A DNA stretch of 64,000 nucleotides, taken from NCBI GenBank assembly GCA_963920665.1, contig OY987271.1, positions 14,449,350 through 14,513,349 of the forward strand. The letters run 5' to 3'. The notes under the pieces were generated by a model that searched no databases, had not been told where the DNA came from, and saw only the letters and a program-made list of their open reading frames with translations. This DNA is from Straminergon stramineum (lineage: Eukaryota; Streptophyta; Bryopsida; Hypnales; Calliergonaceae). Of this stretch, positions 37,462 through 49,859 are shown one piece after another (position 1 is the first letter of the stretch; each line of letters opens with the position of its first letter). A program made the position numbers and the translations under genes.

Positions 37462-38114
37462 TTAAAGAACAATACAATGAACAAGTGTCTTATTTGTAGT
37501 AAGTGTACACTTGGTAGCAAGGTTTGTGCATTCCACTTCCAAGATAGTCATAAAAATGGATAGAGAGAACTATAGGATTGTAGGACACCTATTGCAATGA
37601 GTAAATAAGGCCTTCCCTAGATGGATGATTAATGCATGACATGGATGAAATTCATTCGTACATCATTTCTATGGTAATACCTTTTTGTTGTAGGAGAGGC
37701 TAGGCTATCATTCTTGGACCAATCTACAACATTTGAATGCTAAATCAACCAATTTAAATTAAAAAATTTCAACAATAAATTCCCTTTTTTGAATTCTACT
37801 TGAATAATTTTTATTTCAATAATATAGAATTACTATTTGGGGGTCTGACATCATAATTTATGACTTTGATATGTCTATTTCTAGTAAAAAACTCCTATTG
37901 TCTTAATGATTGCTCAAATTTAAATGCTAGTTGCTCAACGCTCATTGCTTATTGGCTTGTTGCTCCTTGCTCACACTCTAGTGTTGTTGTCCCAAGGATA
38001 TACATATTCTCAGGATAATTAACAAACCGACATCTTCAATGAAGCAAAAGTCATGTTCCAAAGAGGTTTATGAAGAGGTTGTGAAAAAAAAGTTGAATCC
38101 AATGTGTGGAAGGA

Positions 38115-38138
38115 AGCCTCTTTGGTACCAAAGAGGCT
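38115..38138. repeat. Perfect 24-bp palindrome
   Basis: A 24-bp perfect inverted repeat without a loop is centred between 38126 and 38127 (half-site AGCCTCTTTGGT). Related imperfect forms with CTTTGGTTCCGAGGAGGCTC occur at about 27300, 27500 and 27610. Confidence 0.9.
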
Positions 38139-38830
38139 CATGAAGGGGTGGTGAATTTTTAAAAAAAAATATTAAGTATGAAGTCAATATTTGGTGTATA
38201 AAGTCAATGTTTCTAGATGAAAGGTTTTCAAATTACAAAAAGAAATTCATGAACCACTATAAATTGATTGTTACATTTCTCTAGATGAGCCTTAATGATA
38301 TTCTTCTATTCTAAAGAACTCTAAACTGCAATGAAATTGCAATGTGGGATTAGTTGTTACATTTAAAATGAACCATGAAGGTGCTATTCAGTTTCGAGGA
38401 GCACTAAACTAGCCTCAAAATAGTTAATAGATTTTGTAGTCAACAATGGAAATCTCAAGGATTTTTGTAAATTTTTAATTTTGGAAAAAAAATTAAAAAT
38501 TTACACCCCATTTTCTAGTCTAATATAAACTAAAATTTGCAAATGAAGCCTTCTTGGATGGATGATGAATGGATGACATGGATGAATGGATGTCCCTTCA
38601 TGCAACATTTTATTGCAACATTGATTATTTAAAATAAAAAATTTGCAAATTTCTTTTGTGATTTATTCTATTTTTGGTTATGACATTACTATTTTTAGAT
38701 CTGACAATAATGTTTATTACTCTGACATGTCTATTTTTAGTAAAAATCCTCTTGGCAAGCATTCAAATCTAATTGCTCATTGCTCAACGCTCGTTGCTTG
38801 TTGCTCCCCGCTCACACTCTAGCGTCGTTG

Positions 38831-39003
38831 GCTTGAAGGCAATCCTCACCAAGTGTTGGCATTGCAACATATGCTATCAATTTGATCTTTGTGAATTGTG
38901 CTCTGAATGGAGGTATATTCTTGAGGTGCCTCAAGTAGAACATAATAGAGACTATACATGGACTACTATTGCAATGTTGTGGTTTTGTTTTCTAACCCTA
39001 TGA
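38831..39003 (+). pseudogene. ZZ zinc-finger coding fragment, right part
   Basis: The frame reads GLKAILTKCWHCNICYQFDLCELC and then VEHNRDYTWTTI before a stop. The spacing WHC-x2-C-x5-C-x2-C with FDLCE is that of a ZZ zinc finger, and the following HNRDY-TTI stretch resembles the region after the ZZ finger in plant BIG/calossin proteins; the link to BIG is only a suggestion. The N-terminal CDGYG half lies 11.9 kb to the left across the insertion. No further exons were recognised on either side, so it is treated as a fragment. Confidence 0.5.
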
Positions 39004-39317
39004 ACTTGCTCTTGAGAATTATAGAGTTCATTAATCAAACAAGGACTTTGTTATAAGCTTCCTTTGGTAGTGCATAGAAAATTGAGTTGCATTGTTGCTT
39101 CCGAAGGAAGCCTATTCATATGGAAGGAATTCTATGTGATTTCAAGAGGTTTAGAGTTGGAGAAGTGGCTTGAATTCTTGGTTTCCATTAGAAAGAAGGG
39201 TACACCTCTATAGGGTTGTAAGATGAAATAAAAGATTGGTAGTTGAAAAATGGGCCTTCCTTTGTTTTCCCACAATATCTATTTTGACATGTGGTCGAAA
39301 TCATCTATGCGTGTTGG

Positions 39318-39478
39318 CACTACAAGAAAACAATGTCTGAATTGACATGTCCAAATTGACTAATGGTGTCCAAATTGACAGAAAAATGTCCAAATTGACT
39401 AAAATTGATAAAAAGATGTCTAGATTGACAAAAAAATTGACAAAATAATGTCTGAATTGAGAACGTTCTCTTGTAGTA
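39318..39478. mobile_element. CACTA-type MITE with internal 13-bp repeats (TSD TGG)
   Basis: This 161-bp element begins CACTACAAGAAAAC and ends GTTCTCTTGTAGTA (the last base is changed from the expected G). TGG is duplicated at 39315-39317 and 39479-39481. The interior is mainly 6-7 degenerate copies of TGTCCAAATTGAC, like the subterminal transposase-binding repeats of larger CACTA elements. Confidence 0.85.
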
Positions 39479-42400
39479 TGGGTTTATTCAATAATCACTT
39501 CCCCATGGCTTGTCATTTCTTGGTTGTTTGTCCATGTGGGATCATGTGTTGTTTCACATGATATCCCTTATACTATCTTATGTCAACTATCTCCACAAAT
39601 CATTGAGATTAGAGTTTCAAACTCTACATCTAGGCAACCACATCAAAAGAGTTCATCAATGAAGTCTCAACTAGGCTATCAAATGAAAAACAATCCCATT
39701 GTCTTTTCGACCACAATCCACAAATGACTTGTCCACAGTGACAACAAATCCCCAAATTACCCAATTTGCACCAATCACAAATGTCCCATTCAACTAAAAA
39801 AACAATTGTTCTTTGTAGTAAAAAAAAACTTCATTTTCTTCTAGTGAATGTATTCAAAATACTATTGACTTACAATCAGATAACAAAGTGAAACGGTTTC
39901 TATTCCATTGTTTAGTAGCCTTAAGGTGAGTGGATAATTTGATCCAGTTAACAAGAAATTAGTAGAGGTTATGTTTCATCAAAAGCATGTGTTGTAGTTC
40001 CAAAGGGAGTTTCATAACACCTTGTAGAAACAAGGCCCGCAGAAATTAGATTGCTGAATTTTTTTTGATAGAGAGTGTGTATGTATTTCTAATGATGCAA
40101 TTCCATGGCTTTCAAAAGGCAACAATGAAGATAGTAAAGCTTACAAAGGATTCAACTACCTTGGCCTTTGCGTTCAATTCCTCCTCCAAGGTTAGATCTT
40201 TCTAAGATACTTTACTTCTATTGGTATAATTGCTAAATTTGACCTCCGCAATTTTCAAGAAATTTTGTTCATGTCTTGGAGGGTTTTTACTTGACTGATG
40301 CCAAATGGGAGATTTGCAAGAGAATCATTGTAACAGGAGTGTGCAACATTTTCATTGCAATGACAAAGGATTGATTCACAAGTTCACTCATTTAAAGAAT
40401 GTTTTTTTCTCCAAGAATTGTTTTGCAATGGGACTCTAGGGTTTTGTAAGTTATTTGCAAAAATGAGACAAAAGAGAATCCTTGAGGTAGAGTCAATTGT
40501 GACATTCAATTTTTTGAACCTTGATGAAGATGTGGTCCCCACAAAAGTGAGCATCAATTCCAAGATTAAACTACAAGTAGGAAAATGTGATGGTCATACA
40601 ATTGATGCAAAAAATATGGTTCTAAAGGAGGATATAAAGCACAAATTTCTAAGTGTCACAAGAAAGAAGGATCATCAACAACTGTAAAGGTGTTAGTACA
40701 ACATGTCTATATGTGTCATCAATTACACTTGTATCAAGTTGTGTAACATGACAAATCTAATTGTAAGCTCAAATTTTGGTTGTATACTATTAGAATGAGA
40801 GGTCCATGATGTCTCCTACTTGCGACATCATTGGAGTGAATATATTAAGATTGTTGAAGAATTAGTGCTCAATGTTTTAATTCTACAGTTACTTTTATAG
40901 AAGCTTACTACAATTGAATAAAATTTCTCTTGATAATTGGAATTTTATATCACCCATTAAAGCATATATTCTATTTGATTTATCACTAGGCGACTTTGAC
41001 ATTCTATGAAAACCTAATTGTGATGATTGAGTAGCTTTGTGATCTTTGCAATGAGCCAATAATATAGACCCAATGAAAGAGTCAAGAATATAGGCCATTG
41101 TGCTCCACACAGTCTATCTTGTTTATCAATTGTTGTTCTTGATACATGTGTTGCCTTCTTTGTCAATGTTCCATAAGAATTGTCTTCTACTTAAACATGG
41201 TTCTATGATTATATGTGTGCAGACTTGTACTTGGCCAACTTTGAGGATTGGATGGACCTCCAAAGTATTACAAATGTGCTTTTATGTGGTACATGTAGAG
41301 ATTGGTGGGGGCACAAAGAAGGAATGAGACCTATAAAAAGTTGTTGCAAACCCGTGTGTATTTCTATTCTACTAAGTATTTTCAAAAGATAACGCCAACT
41401 ACTTATAGTATTTAGAAGAAATTCCTCTCCCTCCTCTAAATAATCTTGACTAGCGGTTACCTAACATGTACACAATTGAATCTTTTTGAGCAAGATTCAA
41501 GCAAGATTTTTTATCATCAATGAAAACTTGTGTAGGTTCTAGAGCTACTCATATTCAATGGTTCCTTTCAATCCTTGTAATGGTTGACTTATTCTCAAGC
41601 ACCATATTTTATCATACACCAACAGTTTAGTGTCTTTAAAAATATGGGTGAAGGAGATTTCAACTCATTGCTGGATAGCAAATGGAAGTCAAAGATTTGT
41701 GGAGGTACTGATATAAATGTGTTGTAAACCAATCAACATTGATCTTGTGATACCATGTCAAACATTCAACTTTGAATGCAAATTTTCAATGCAATCATGA
41801 ACAATTCATCTATAGTTCAAATTGGGAGCCTTTATAACAAATAGTTTAAAGATAAACCAAGAATGGAAAGCTAATGGAGTTGTTAGTACTAGATTTTGAT
41901 TTTTAGGATGAATGATTGAGTGATTTTTGTTGTTTTTGGTATATATTCGAATTTGCCAATTGAATGGTGTTGTATTAAAATAATTGTACTATACAATGAC
42001 AAAAGACTAAATTGTACAAATTGTATTACTATAAGAGTATTTGAAATCACGACAATGTTAATAATATAAGTGGAAGCTTGGAGTGAAGAGAAATGGGGAC
42101 CCCATCCAAAATAAGTTTGCTCAAATGCACAATACAATGTGACAACTACATACTTTGAAAAGTTTGGGGCACCATATTTTTGAAAATACACATGTTAGCA
42201 AACAATAGCTCATACAATGAGTGCACTTGCCTAAGTGCAAGAATATCTAATTCAATGTTCCAAAGTTGTCTTGGTCAACCTTGGCATTTGCAACTTAGAT
42301 TTGCATGCGATTAAAAGTTGTAAGATCCTCTTCAATGGGCAAACAAAGCCTCCAAATGTACTTCCACTATTAGTAGGGAATATGGTGCTTCCTCTTTTAT

Positions 42401-45096
42401 CAGAAAGACCTAGGAAAAAAACAAAAAAATCTATAAAGTACTAGTACCAACACATGTAAGAAGTGTCACCATAAGGGTGGAAAATTTTTAAAAACTTTCA
42501 TTTGCCCAACAAATTCAATATCCACTAGACTTTGCTTGCCATAGAGGTCTAAAACCAAAACCAAAAGCCAAACCCTAAAAAACACAAAAATCAAACAAAA
42601 ACAAATGAAAATAAGAATCAAATATTGCAGCATCCTACCAACTTGGTTAGAAAATAAATAATTACAAGGGTACCTAAATTTTGAAAAATTATTCACCTTG
42701 TTTGTCCCCACTCTAAAAGGTATTGCTTAATTTATAGAAATTCAACTCACTCCACATAATCTTGTATCTTTTCTTTGTCAATAACTATAAACATACATTG
42801 CAAATTTTTTTGCCTCGCCATTTTGACCATCCTAAAGTAAAATCTCTCATAAATATAACTATCTTTCACATGAAACAAACCTTGACACACAAGGTAGAGA
42901 GTTTAGTTTAAAAATGAACACAAGGATTTAGATAATTGGAACCACTTCAAATGAAAATAACAACCATCCCAAAATTGTTAGAAAAATTTGGATGAATGCC
43001 TAACATATTATAATAATATTTTAAAGTTTCTCAATTTTAGTATATTATTTTTGGGCCTACCTAAATATTTTTTGCACTTTGATTAATTATTAGGCAAAAA
43101 ACTACCCAAGTTGCTAGGAAGCTACAATATCTAAACCAAAACCAAAACTCATATGTATCCAAAGATTGTCATTTGTTCACCACCTTTCATGAACAAGAGT
43201 GCCCTTTTTATTATTACAAGCCATGCATCCAATAAACTCCAAAGCCTTCATATTGATCTTTGCGAGTATTTTGGTTATTGAAGCAACCTTCTATGTGCCA
43301 AACATTGGATGTCCATTGGACATAATATTTGTAGTGATGGCATTTAAAGAAATTAAGCAATAGAAGAAAATCCTAAACAGACCAAAACAAGAAACCAAAA
43401 TACAAACAAACAAACCAAAAGTTTAGAACAAAAAATAAATAAATCAAAATTTAAAAGAAAAAACTTTGGCCATATCCATCACAAGATATAACCATTTAAA
43501 GTGGAAAAAAATAGTGTTTTGTCTCCTAGCATTACTTCATTAGAAGGCTTTGAATTGTCTTAGCTTTAAATTTCTATCATATGTATTTTCCATTGAAAAT
43601 TTTTAATTTGAAGAATTGAATTGAAAATTTGGAAAAAAAATTCATCCCTCCCCATCCCCCCCTGAACATGATTTTCATTCTTTAAGAGAATTGTTAAATA
43701 GAAGCAAATTCAAGATGAAAGGAAAAACTAAATTATTGACAATCCTAACATGGAATTATTACAAACTTATTCTAAAAGTGAGATTGTTCTAGTAAACAAA
43801 TTAAGCTATGAGTTACTTTTTTTTTAAATTATTAAGATTGAGTTCATAAGGAAGTCAATACATTCTTATTTCAAGAATTTGATAAGATTGCCTACAAAAC
43901 AAGAAGTTTCATAATTTTTACATCACTTATCTAAATGGAATGGATGAATTCTTTCCAACTATACAAAAATATAATCAATGAGAAAGAAATTAAAAGAAAA
44001 ATATTTCTATTTCTATTTTATTTTTTTGACTACCTTTGCCTATTTTGGGGTTCATTGTAGCATAACTTTTGCTCCCAAACACTAATTCGAAATAGAGAAA
44101 TTGTTCCCTCAAAGCTAATCAATTTTCCTATCTTCAAAAACAATTTTACAAACTCTTGCCAAAAATTGAGATTATAGGTATGTTTTCAAATTTCAAAGAG
44201 TCCCTAAGATGAACTTTTGGAACTTTAGGGGCCAAGACCAACAAAGTGAGTCATTATGAGAAAATTTTGAGGTTCAAAGTCCTTAAAAGCAAAGTGAAGA
44301 AGAATTTTCAAAAATCCAATTTAGGATTGCAACTTCTAGAAACAGTTGAAAGGATAAGTACTTCAACAAGAATGAAATATATTAGGAACAATTTAGAGTA
44401 AGAAGAGCTTAAAAAAGAAAGAAATGGATGGATCAAGGTCAAAATCAAAGCAGCCATACTCCAACAGAAGAGATTTGAGGGCATGAAGAGGCTACAAGTT
44501 ATTTTGAGTTCCCAAGGTGTGAGAACGCACCACATCAATAGTATGACGTGGCATAGTCACTGCCATGTCATAAAATAATATTATTTTTAATTATTTTAAT
44601 TATTTTCTTTTAATTCAGTTTTAAGTTCATTAGTACTTTTTAGAAATTTTGAAAAAAAAATTAATTAATTTTTTTCAATAATTCGGAAATTCAACCCATT
44701 ATAGGTTGGTTCCCAATTTTTGGCAGCACAAGGAACAATGCAAGGAACAACCATGAAATGGGCTCTTGAAGCCCACAATTGTCTTCTAATGTGAGTAACT
44801 TTAGTAGTTAGGTCATTTGCGAAACTTTAGTAGTTGGGTCCTAGGAGCAGGTTCACATGGGTTCCCATGTAATTTAAAGATAAATTTAAAAAATAAAAAA
44901 TAAAAATGTTCTCCTTCATCTCATATTCCAACTTGTCCCTCCACAAGCTTGTTTGGATCAAGCCACGACATCATGGCCTCAATAGCATCCTCAATCTTCT
45001 TTATGCATATCCGCAGCATCGATCAAGGTTACAAGCAATCTTATGAACTTTGATCGTGTTGGACATGTTGTACAAGTAGTTCTCGAGACCTTATTT
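39479..45096. other. AT-rich region with unassigned open frames
   Basis: Open frames at 40418-40687 (includes NFLNLDEDVVPTKVSINSKI) and 41100-41327 look somewhat protein-like but match no family I can name. About 43500-44235 is an inverted worn TTAA-type repeat. The rest is AT-rich with no recognised gene or RNA. Confidence 0.35.
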
Positions 45097-45287
45097 CACT
45101 ACTAGCTGCAAAACCCGTTGCTTTTCATTCCCTTAAAGAGCAACAAAACGTAGGGTGAGTGAAAAAAAAGTCACAAAAGACAAAACATGGGGCCAACTTG
45201 GATATTAACATTAGATCATTTTCAATGAGAAGCAACACAACTCCTAAGCTCTGAAATGAAAAACGATGGGTTTCACTAGCTCTAGTG
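45097..45287 (+). mobile_element. CACTA-type MITE, copy 2 (TSD TTT)
   Basis: This 191-bp element begins CACTACTAGCTGCAAAACCC and ends CACTAGCTCTAGTG. TTT lies on both sides (45094-45096 and 45288-45290). It is homologous throughout to 51974-52153 and, inverted, to 10723-10903. Confidence 0.85.
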
Positions 45288-45548
45288 TTTGGACCTCTTG
45301 TGGTCCTCGCTCGTCCTGAGACTTGTACTTCTGAACTATCTTCTTGATATCGTCCTTCAGAAAACAACCTCTGTTATGCAGGCATGTGATTGTAATCTTA
45401 TTCTTCCAGCCATTCGTGTTGCATTGTATGTTCTCAGCAGACACTTTCAAAACGCCATTCAAGTCAACCTCAAATTAAGTTCATAGAAATCTGGAGCACA
45501 CCATGAGGTGCAAAAAGGAAACCAGAAAGCTGGAACTTACTTATCACA

Positions 45549-46050
45549 AGTAAGGTAAAACAACCCATTGTGGTCAGATGACCCATAGTGGACACCTATG
45601 GAATGACCCCATTATGGATTTTTTCAGACCCCATCATGGGTTTTATTACTAAATGAGATTTAAACCACAATCAATATCTTATCTGACAGTAATGGACTGA
45701 TTAGTGACTGCATGAAGAACTTCTAACTTTTTAGTGTAATTTCATTGTAGGAAGTGACTTTTTTATTCCTTTCACATTATAAATTTTTGTGACTGCTTTA
45801 GGTGTGGAAGATGAGCATGATGGATACAGATTTTGTTGATTCTCAGGTAGTCTACAAACTCTTCTGGGCCATGATGGGCTGAACACTTCAAAAATTTACA
45901 GCAAATTCATACTTTGTCAAAAAATAATAATTTCAAGTGCTCTCATTGTTTCTCACACCTGTCTTTATGTGGGGAAAAAATGAAAAAATTTCAGCAATGG
46001 CATGAGTATGAACTCCTAATTCTGACCACAATGGGCTGTTTTACCTTACT
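45549..46050. mobile_element. TIR element, 502 bp, GTAAGGTAAAACA type
   Basis: The first 30 bp (AGTAAGGTAAAACAACCCAT...) and the inverted last 30 bp agree with a single mismatch. A related, more diverged element occupies 63350-63877. No clear target duplication and no coding frame is seen. Superfamily unassigned. Confidence 0.75.
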
Positions 46051-46411
46051 GGCACACCCACCCTCGAACACTTGAATTAGCACTTACATACAGAAAATTC
46101 TAAAAAAATACAATGGAATTTTTTCTTAAAACTCTAAAAATACAACTATAATAAAGACCTCTCCAAGTCTCCATCCCTCCTTCTCAAAAGCATATCAATG
46201 ATATTTGATGGTTCATAAGAAACTTAAATAAATGTAAAATTTCAAGTTTCTGACACTTAATATGACTTCAAATTCTCTTGGTTATGACAGATGTAATCCT
46301 TACTTTTTTTTAAAATGACATTACTTTTAAGAATTAATTTTTATCGAACTGGCTATCTATCTCTGGTACATTGGATCTTGGGGAGAAAATCACACTAGAA
46401 ATTCATTTTAA

Positions 46412-47312
46412 CCCCTACATTTCGAAATTCCCCTCGAGGGGACTCTTTGGATTTGAAGTGGGTTTGTGTGCCTTTAATTTTGACATGAGTTTTTGGAAAA
46501 TAAAAATAAAAATTTGAAGATACAAAATCAAATTGGCTTTTGGGGAATATCATTTTTTTCAATCAATGACTGAAAGCAAAAGTTATGCCACCCTAAGTCT
46601 ATAAAGTAGTTCACTAGGTAGGACCAAAAAATTAAAAAAATTTCAATTTTTAATTTTTAATTCAAAGATAATATTTTTGTCTACATCTGAAGCTTTGATT
46701 CATTCTATTTGGATAAGTTATGTGAGAAAGTTACGTTTTGGGGGCAATCTAAGCATCTTCATGAAAAAATAACTTATAGAATGCAATTTTCACAGTTTTT
46801 CAAAAAAAATTGTTTGAAACAGTTAAGTTTGCTTGCTAGAACATCTTGTTATTGAGATTATTGTGATTCAATTCCATCTTAGAACTATTAACAGTTTAGT
46901 TTTTTGTTCAATCTTATACCTACTTCTACTTAACAATTTTTTTAAGAAATGAAAATGAAATGTTTCTATTTTGAATATTTTTTACCTAACTCTTCATTCA
47001 ATTCTCCAACATAAAAAATTAGAAATTCAAAATCAGTAGAGCAAAGTCAAAAAAAGAAGACTCAAGGCCAAAAAATCTAGTTGAATGAGGTGCAAAAAAC
47101 CAAGTCTCTTCACTTTAAATGCAAATATCTTGCAATTTGCATAGTCAAAGTTTCTAAAATTTCTTCCACACATTATTATATTATTCTATTGGACGATCCT
47201 ACGGTGGAATACGGGAAAAAAATAATTTGAAAACTTATTTTCAATTTACAATAGAAATTATGACAATTTTGAATGTTTTTTGATGGAAAAAAGGTCTCGG
47301 AATTATAGGGAT
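46412..47312 (+). mobile_element. TTAA-flanked element, third type
   Basis: Starts CCCCTACATTTCG and ends TTATAGGGAT, with TTAA outside (46408-46411 and 47313-47316). The interior is similar to 6985-7850 and 28367-28830, and inverted to 36884-37461 and 43500-44235. Terminal repeats are worn. No transposase frame. Confidence 0.6.
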
Positions 47313-47316
47313 TTAA

Positions 47317-49859
47317 AAATTGTAGAAGACATTTCTAGAAGCTAAAGAGTGATAGTGGTTATTCATAGGGTGTCCCTTTTGAGTGGACAGTCATTCAAAA
47401 GGGACACCAAAGCCCCAAGATTAAAAAAAACTTTTTATTTACTTTTCATTACTTCCCAATCAAAAAATTAAAATAGAAATTTTAGATTCTTTGTTCATTA
47501 CCCCCAAACCATATATCTTTTCTAATTGCATATGAGATAACAATTGATATGGGGTATATGACCATATATATACAATAAATGGCATGTCCATATGTCATAC
47601 TTGTACTTGAATGCAGTGGGGGTTTTCCTAGTGATTTGTTGTCAATTTGCACCAAAATAATGAACCCCACACCAAGCCCTTAGAACATAAATAGTAAAAT
47701 CATGGATGAAATCTCCAAACTTTAAATTAAAAAAATTAAAATATAATCGCCAAATTGTGGATGAAAACAGAATTATGGATAAGTAATATGTGCAATGGCA
47801 ATGTGATATTATCTATCTAACATATGGATAAACGTTGAAATTTGGAGCATCATTGTAACATCTAATAACGCCACTTTGTCACTTCACAAAAAATACAAAA
47901 ACCAACCCTACGTGAATGCAAGTATCCATATCCAGTATACATCCATATCCCATATTTGTGTGACATGCCCATACCTCGGTGCCTGAATGCTCAAGTGCCC
48001 ATATATATGCATATATGTATAAAAGGATACTACATATCAAAGGGGAAGGGGGTAAAAATAAATCTTTTATGAGTGGGTCTGCTTTCATTTTTATTTTTCG
48101 GTGGGATAGACGGGTTGTCTCTTTTTAGGAGATACTTATGTTTTCTACCTCAAATTTTTCAAGACCTCAATATCAAGATTTGACATGTAAAAAGACACTT
48201 GTCTGATTGATTTCAAATCACTTTCATACTTTTAACACCTTCGTCATCAAACATTATAATCTTTCAATCCATTAGTGACATTGTTTTGTTTTGTTTCTAT
48301 TTAATCCACAACACTTCTAGTTTGAATTTGTACAACTACAATTCAAAAAAACTTGATAAAACTTATCAAAATTTTAATTTCAAACAAAATCCAATAAGCT
48401 TAGAAAAGACCTTAGGCATGTAGGGAATTAATTATGGTGCATGAAGTCCCAAATCTTGAAATTCATCAACCTTGGGGTCTTCACCTCAATCCCATTCTTG
48501 AGTTTGGAATGATGAAATGGTGTAGGGAGTATGATAACTACAACTAAATGCATCCAAAGAAGCAATTGAGCACTATCTCTATTACGAAATTTCTTTTTGT
48601 GTGTAGGGGAGAATGTTGTTGAAAGTCACAAGAGGATGGTAGATTCTATTCCTATTTATTTTTCTAGACACCATATAAATAAACTATGAATTTTCAAAGT
48701 ATTGAAAATAAATAGACCTAAAAGTAACCTTGGATTCTCATGAAAAGAAGTTGTACATTTTAGGCAAGAATATCAGTAGAAAAATGGTTTAGAAAAGGGA
48801 TCACAATTAGGAGGACTACCTTAACCAATTTGTGAGTCCCCAAGTAACTTGATTTGATTGATCCCTCTCCTGGTGTGGGTTCTTGCAGCTAATTAAAAGA
48901 GTTTATTTGTATTCTGAACCAGAGAGAGTTAACAAATTATTCTTTTAATATCTGCAATTCATCACGTTCACAATGAAAATGCACAGATTGGTCACAGAAG
49001 CATAATCCCATCTGATTCAGTGCTCACAATGCAAAGGCTTGAATTGATTTACTTACAACAAAGAGAAGAAATGATGCCTCCGGCTCAAACAGACACAGAG
49101 CATGATATAACTCCACTATGTATAGTGCAGTACAGAGCATGCTCTGCAGGAGCCTAAACTAAAACTAGCCTCTAAGGTAGTCTGATCTTGAAGCGACCTT
49201 TTTAAGAGGTGATTGCCTTTTGGGGGAAGCTAAATTTTCATAGGAAGAAAAATGGAATTGGCATCTAATCCAAGTCGTTTCATATTTTTCGGACCTTTGT
49301 GGAATTAGTTAGGAATTTTTGAAGTTGAAATGCAATTGTCACTAAAAGTGACTACCTTCTTAAATTTACTAACTATTGGTACATAGAAGAAAGCAAAATG
49401 TACCTTTTTATTAGTGGTTGCTTTTAGAGCACCCTACTTTAGTGGATAAATCCTAATCTAAGATGTTGTTGGCCCTTCAACCACCCTCTTGGTTTGTGGC
49501 CAAAAGGCCATGAATGGCATGAATCTTCCTCTTTTGAAACATACAATGTTTCTTCATTTCCCTATTCTTGGGCAATGCACAAATATCATTTGTCAACCAA
49601 ATATTATTCCTTTGATGAGGAGGGTCCAGATACCTACTCCCACTATGGTCTAAATGCCAAGACTTAGGAGATAAGGGAGCCATTGGTAATGCCAAGAGAA
49701 GAAGAATTAGGAGAGTAAAACTAATGGAGGAGAAGTCTCATGTATTTATATGAGAAATGCACTTGGAGGCCAAATCAATGGCACCTTATAACTATGGATC
49801 TAGAATGTTCTTTTAACTCTAATTAGCACTCTGATTACCTACCACTTAACTCCTAAAGG
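47317..49859. other. AT-rich intergenic DNA with a repeat fragment
   Basis: No gene is recognised. About 47910-48030 is rich in CATATCC-like runs, also seen near 61490-61570. 49170-49440 is homologous to 18640-18915. The frame at 49477-49695 (minus) is open for 72 residues without a known domain. Confidence 0.4.

Larger units (their letters stand above)
27753..37990. mobile_element. Nested inner element with the same termini
   Basis: The left end CAACATTGCTAAAGTATGAG and the inverted right end CAACAACACTAGAGTGTGAG both lead to GGAGCAACAA. Flanks TCTAAGGAT (27744-27752) and CCCAAGGAT (37991-37999) differ at two positions, consistent with an old 9-bp target duplication. It lies inside the 26921-38830 insertion. 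Confidence 0.5.
26921..38830. mobile_element. Mutator-like insertion, 11.9 kb, with nested elements
   Basis: The left end reads CACGGTTGCTAAAGTGTAAG and the right end, inverted, CAACGACGCTAGAGTGTGAG; both continue to GGGAGCAA, about 23 of 30 matching. The 9-bp GCTTGAAGG lies directly outside both ends (26912-26920 and 38831-38839), a target duplication of Mutator size. Removing the insert restores a readable ZZ-finger frame. No transposase was recognised inside, so this is a non-autonomous or composite element. The interior is AT-rich with palindromic satellite and further insertions. Confidence 0.6.

Noticed and set aside
39524..41327. More exons of a BIG/calossin gene after the ZZ finger
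   Set aside because: The open frames here did not show motifs I could place in that protein, so no link is claimed.
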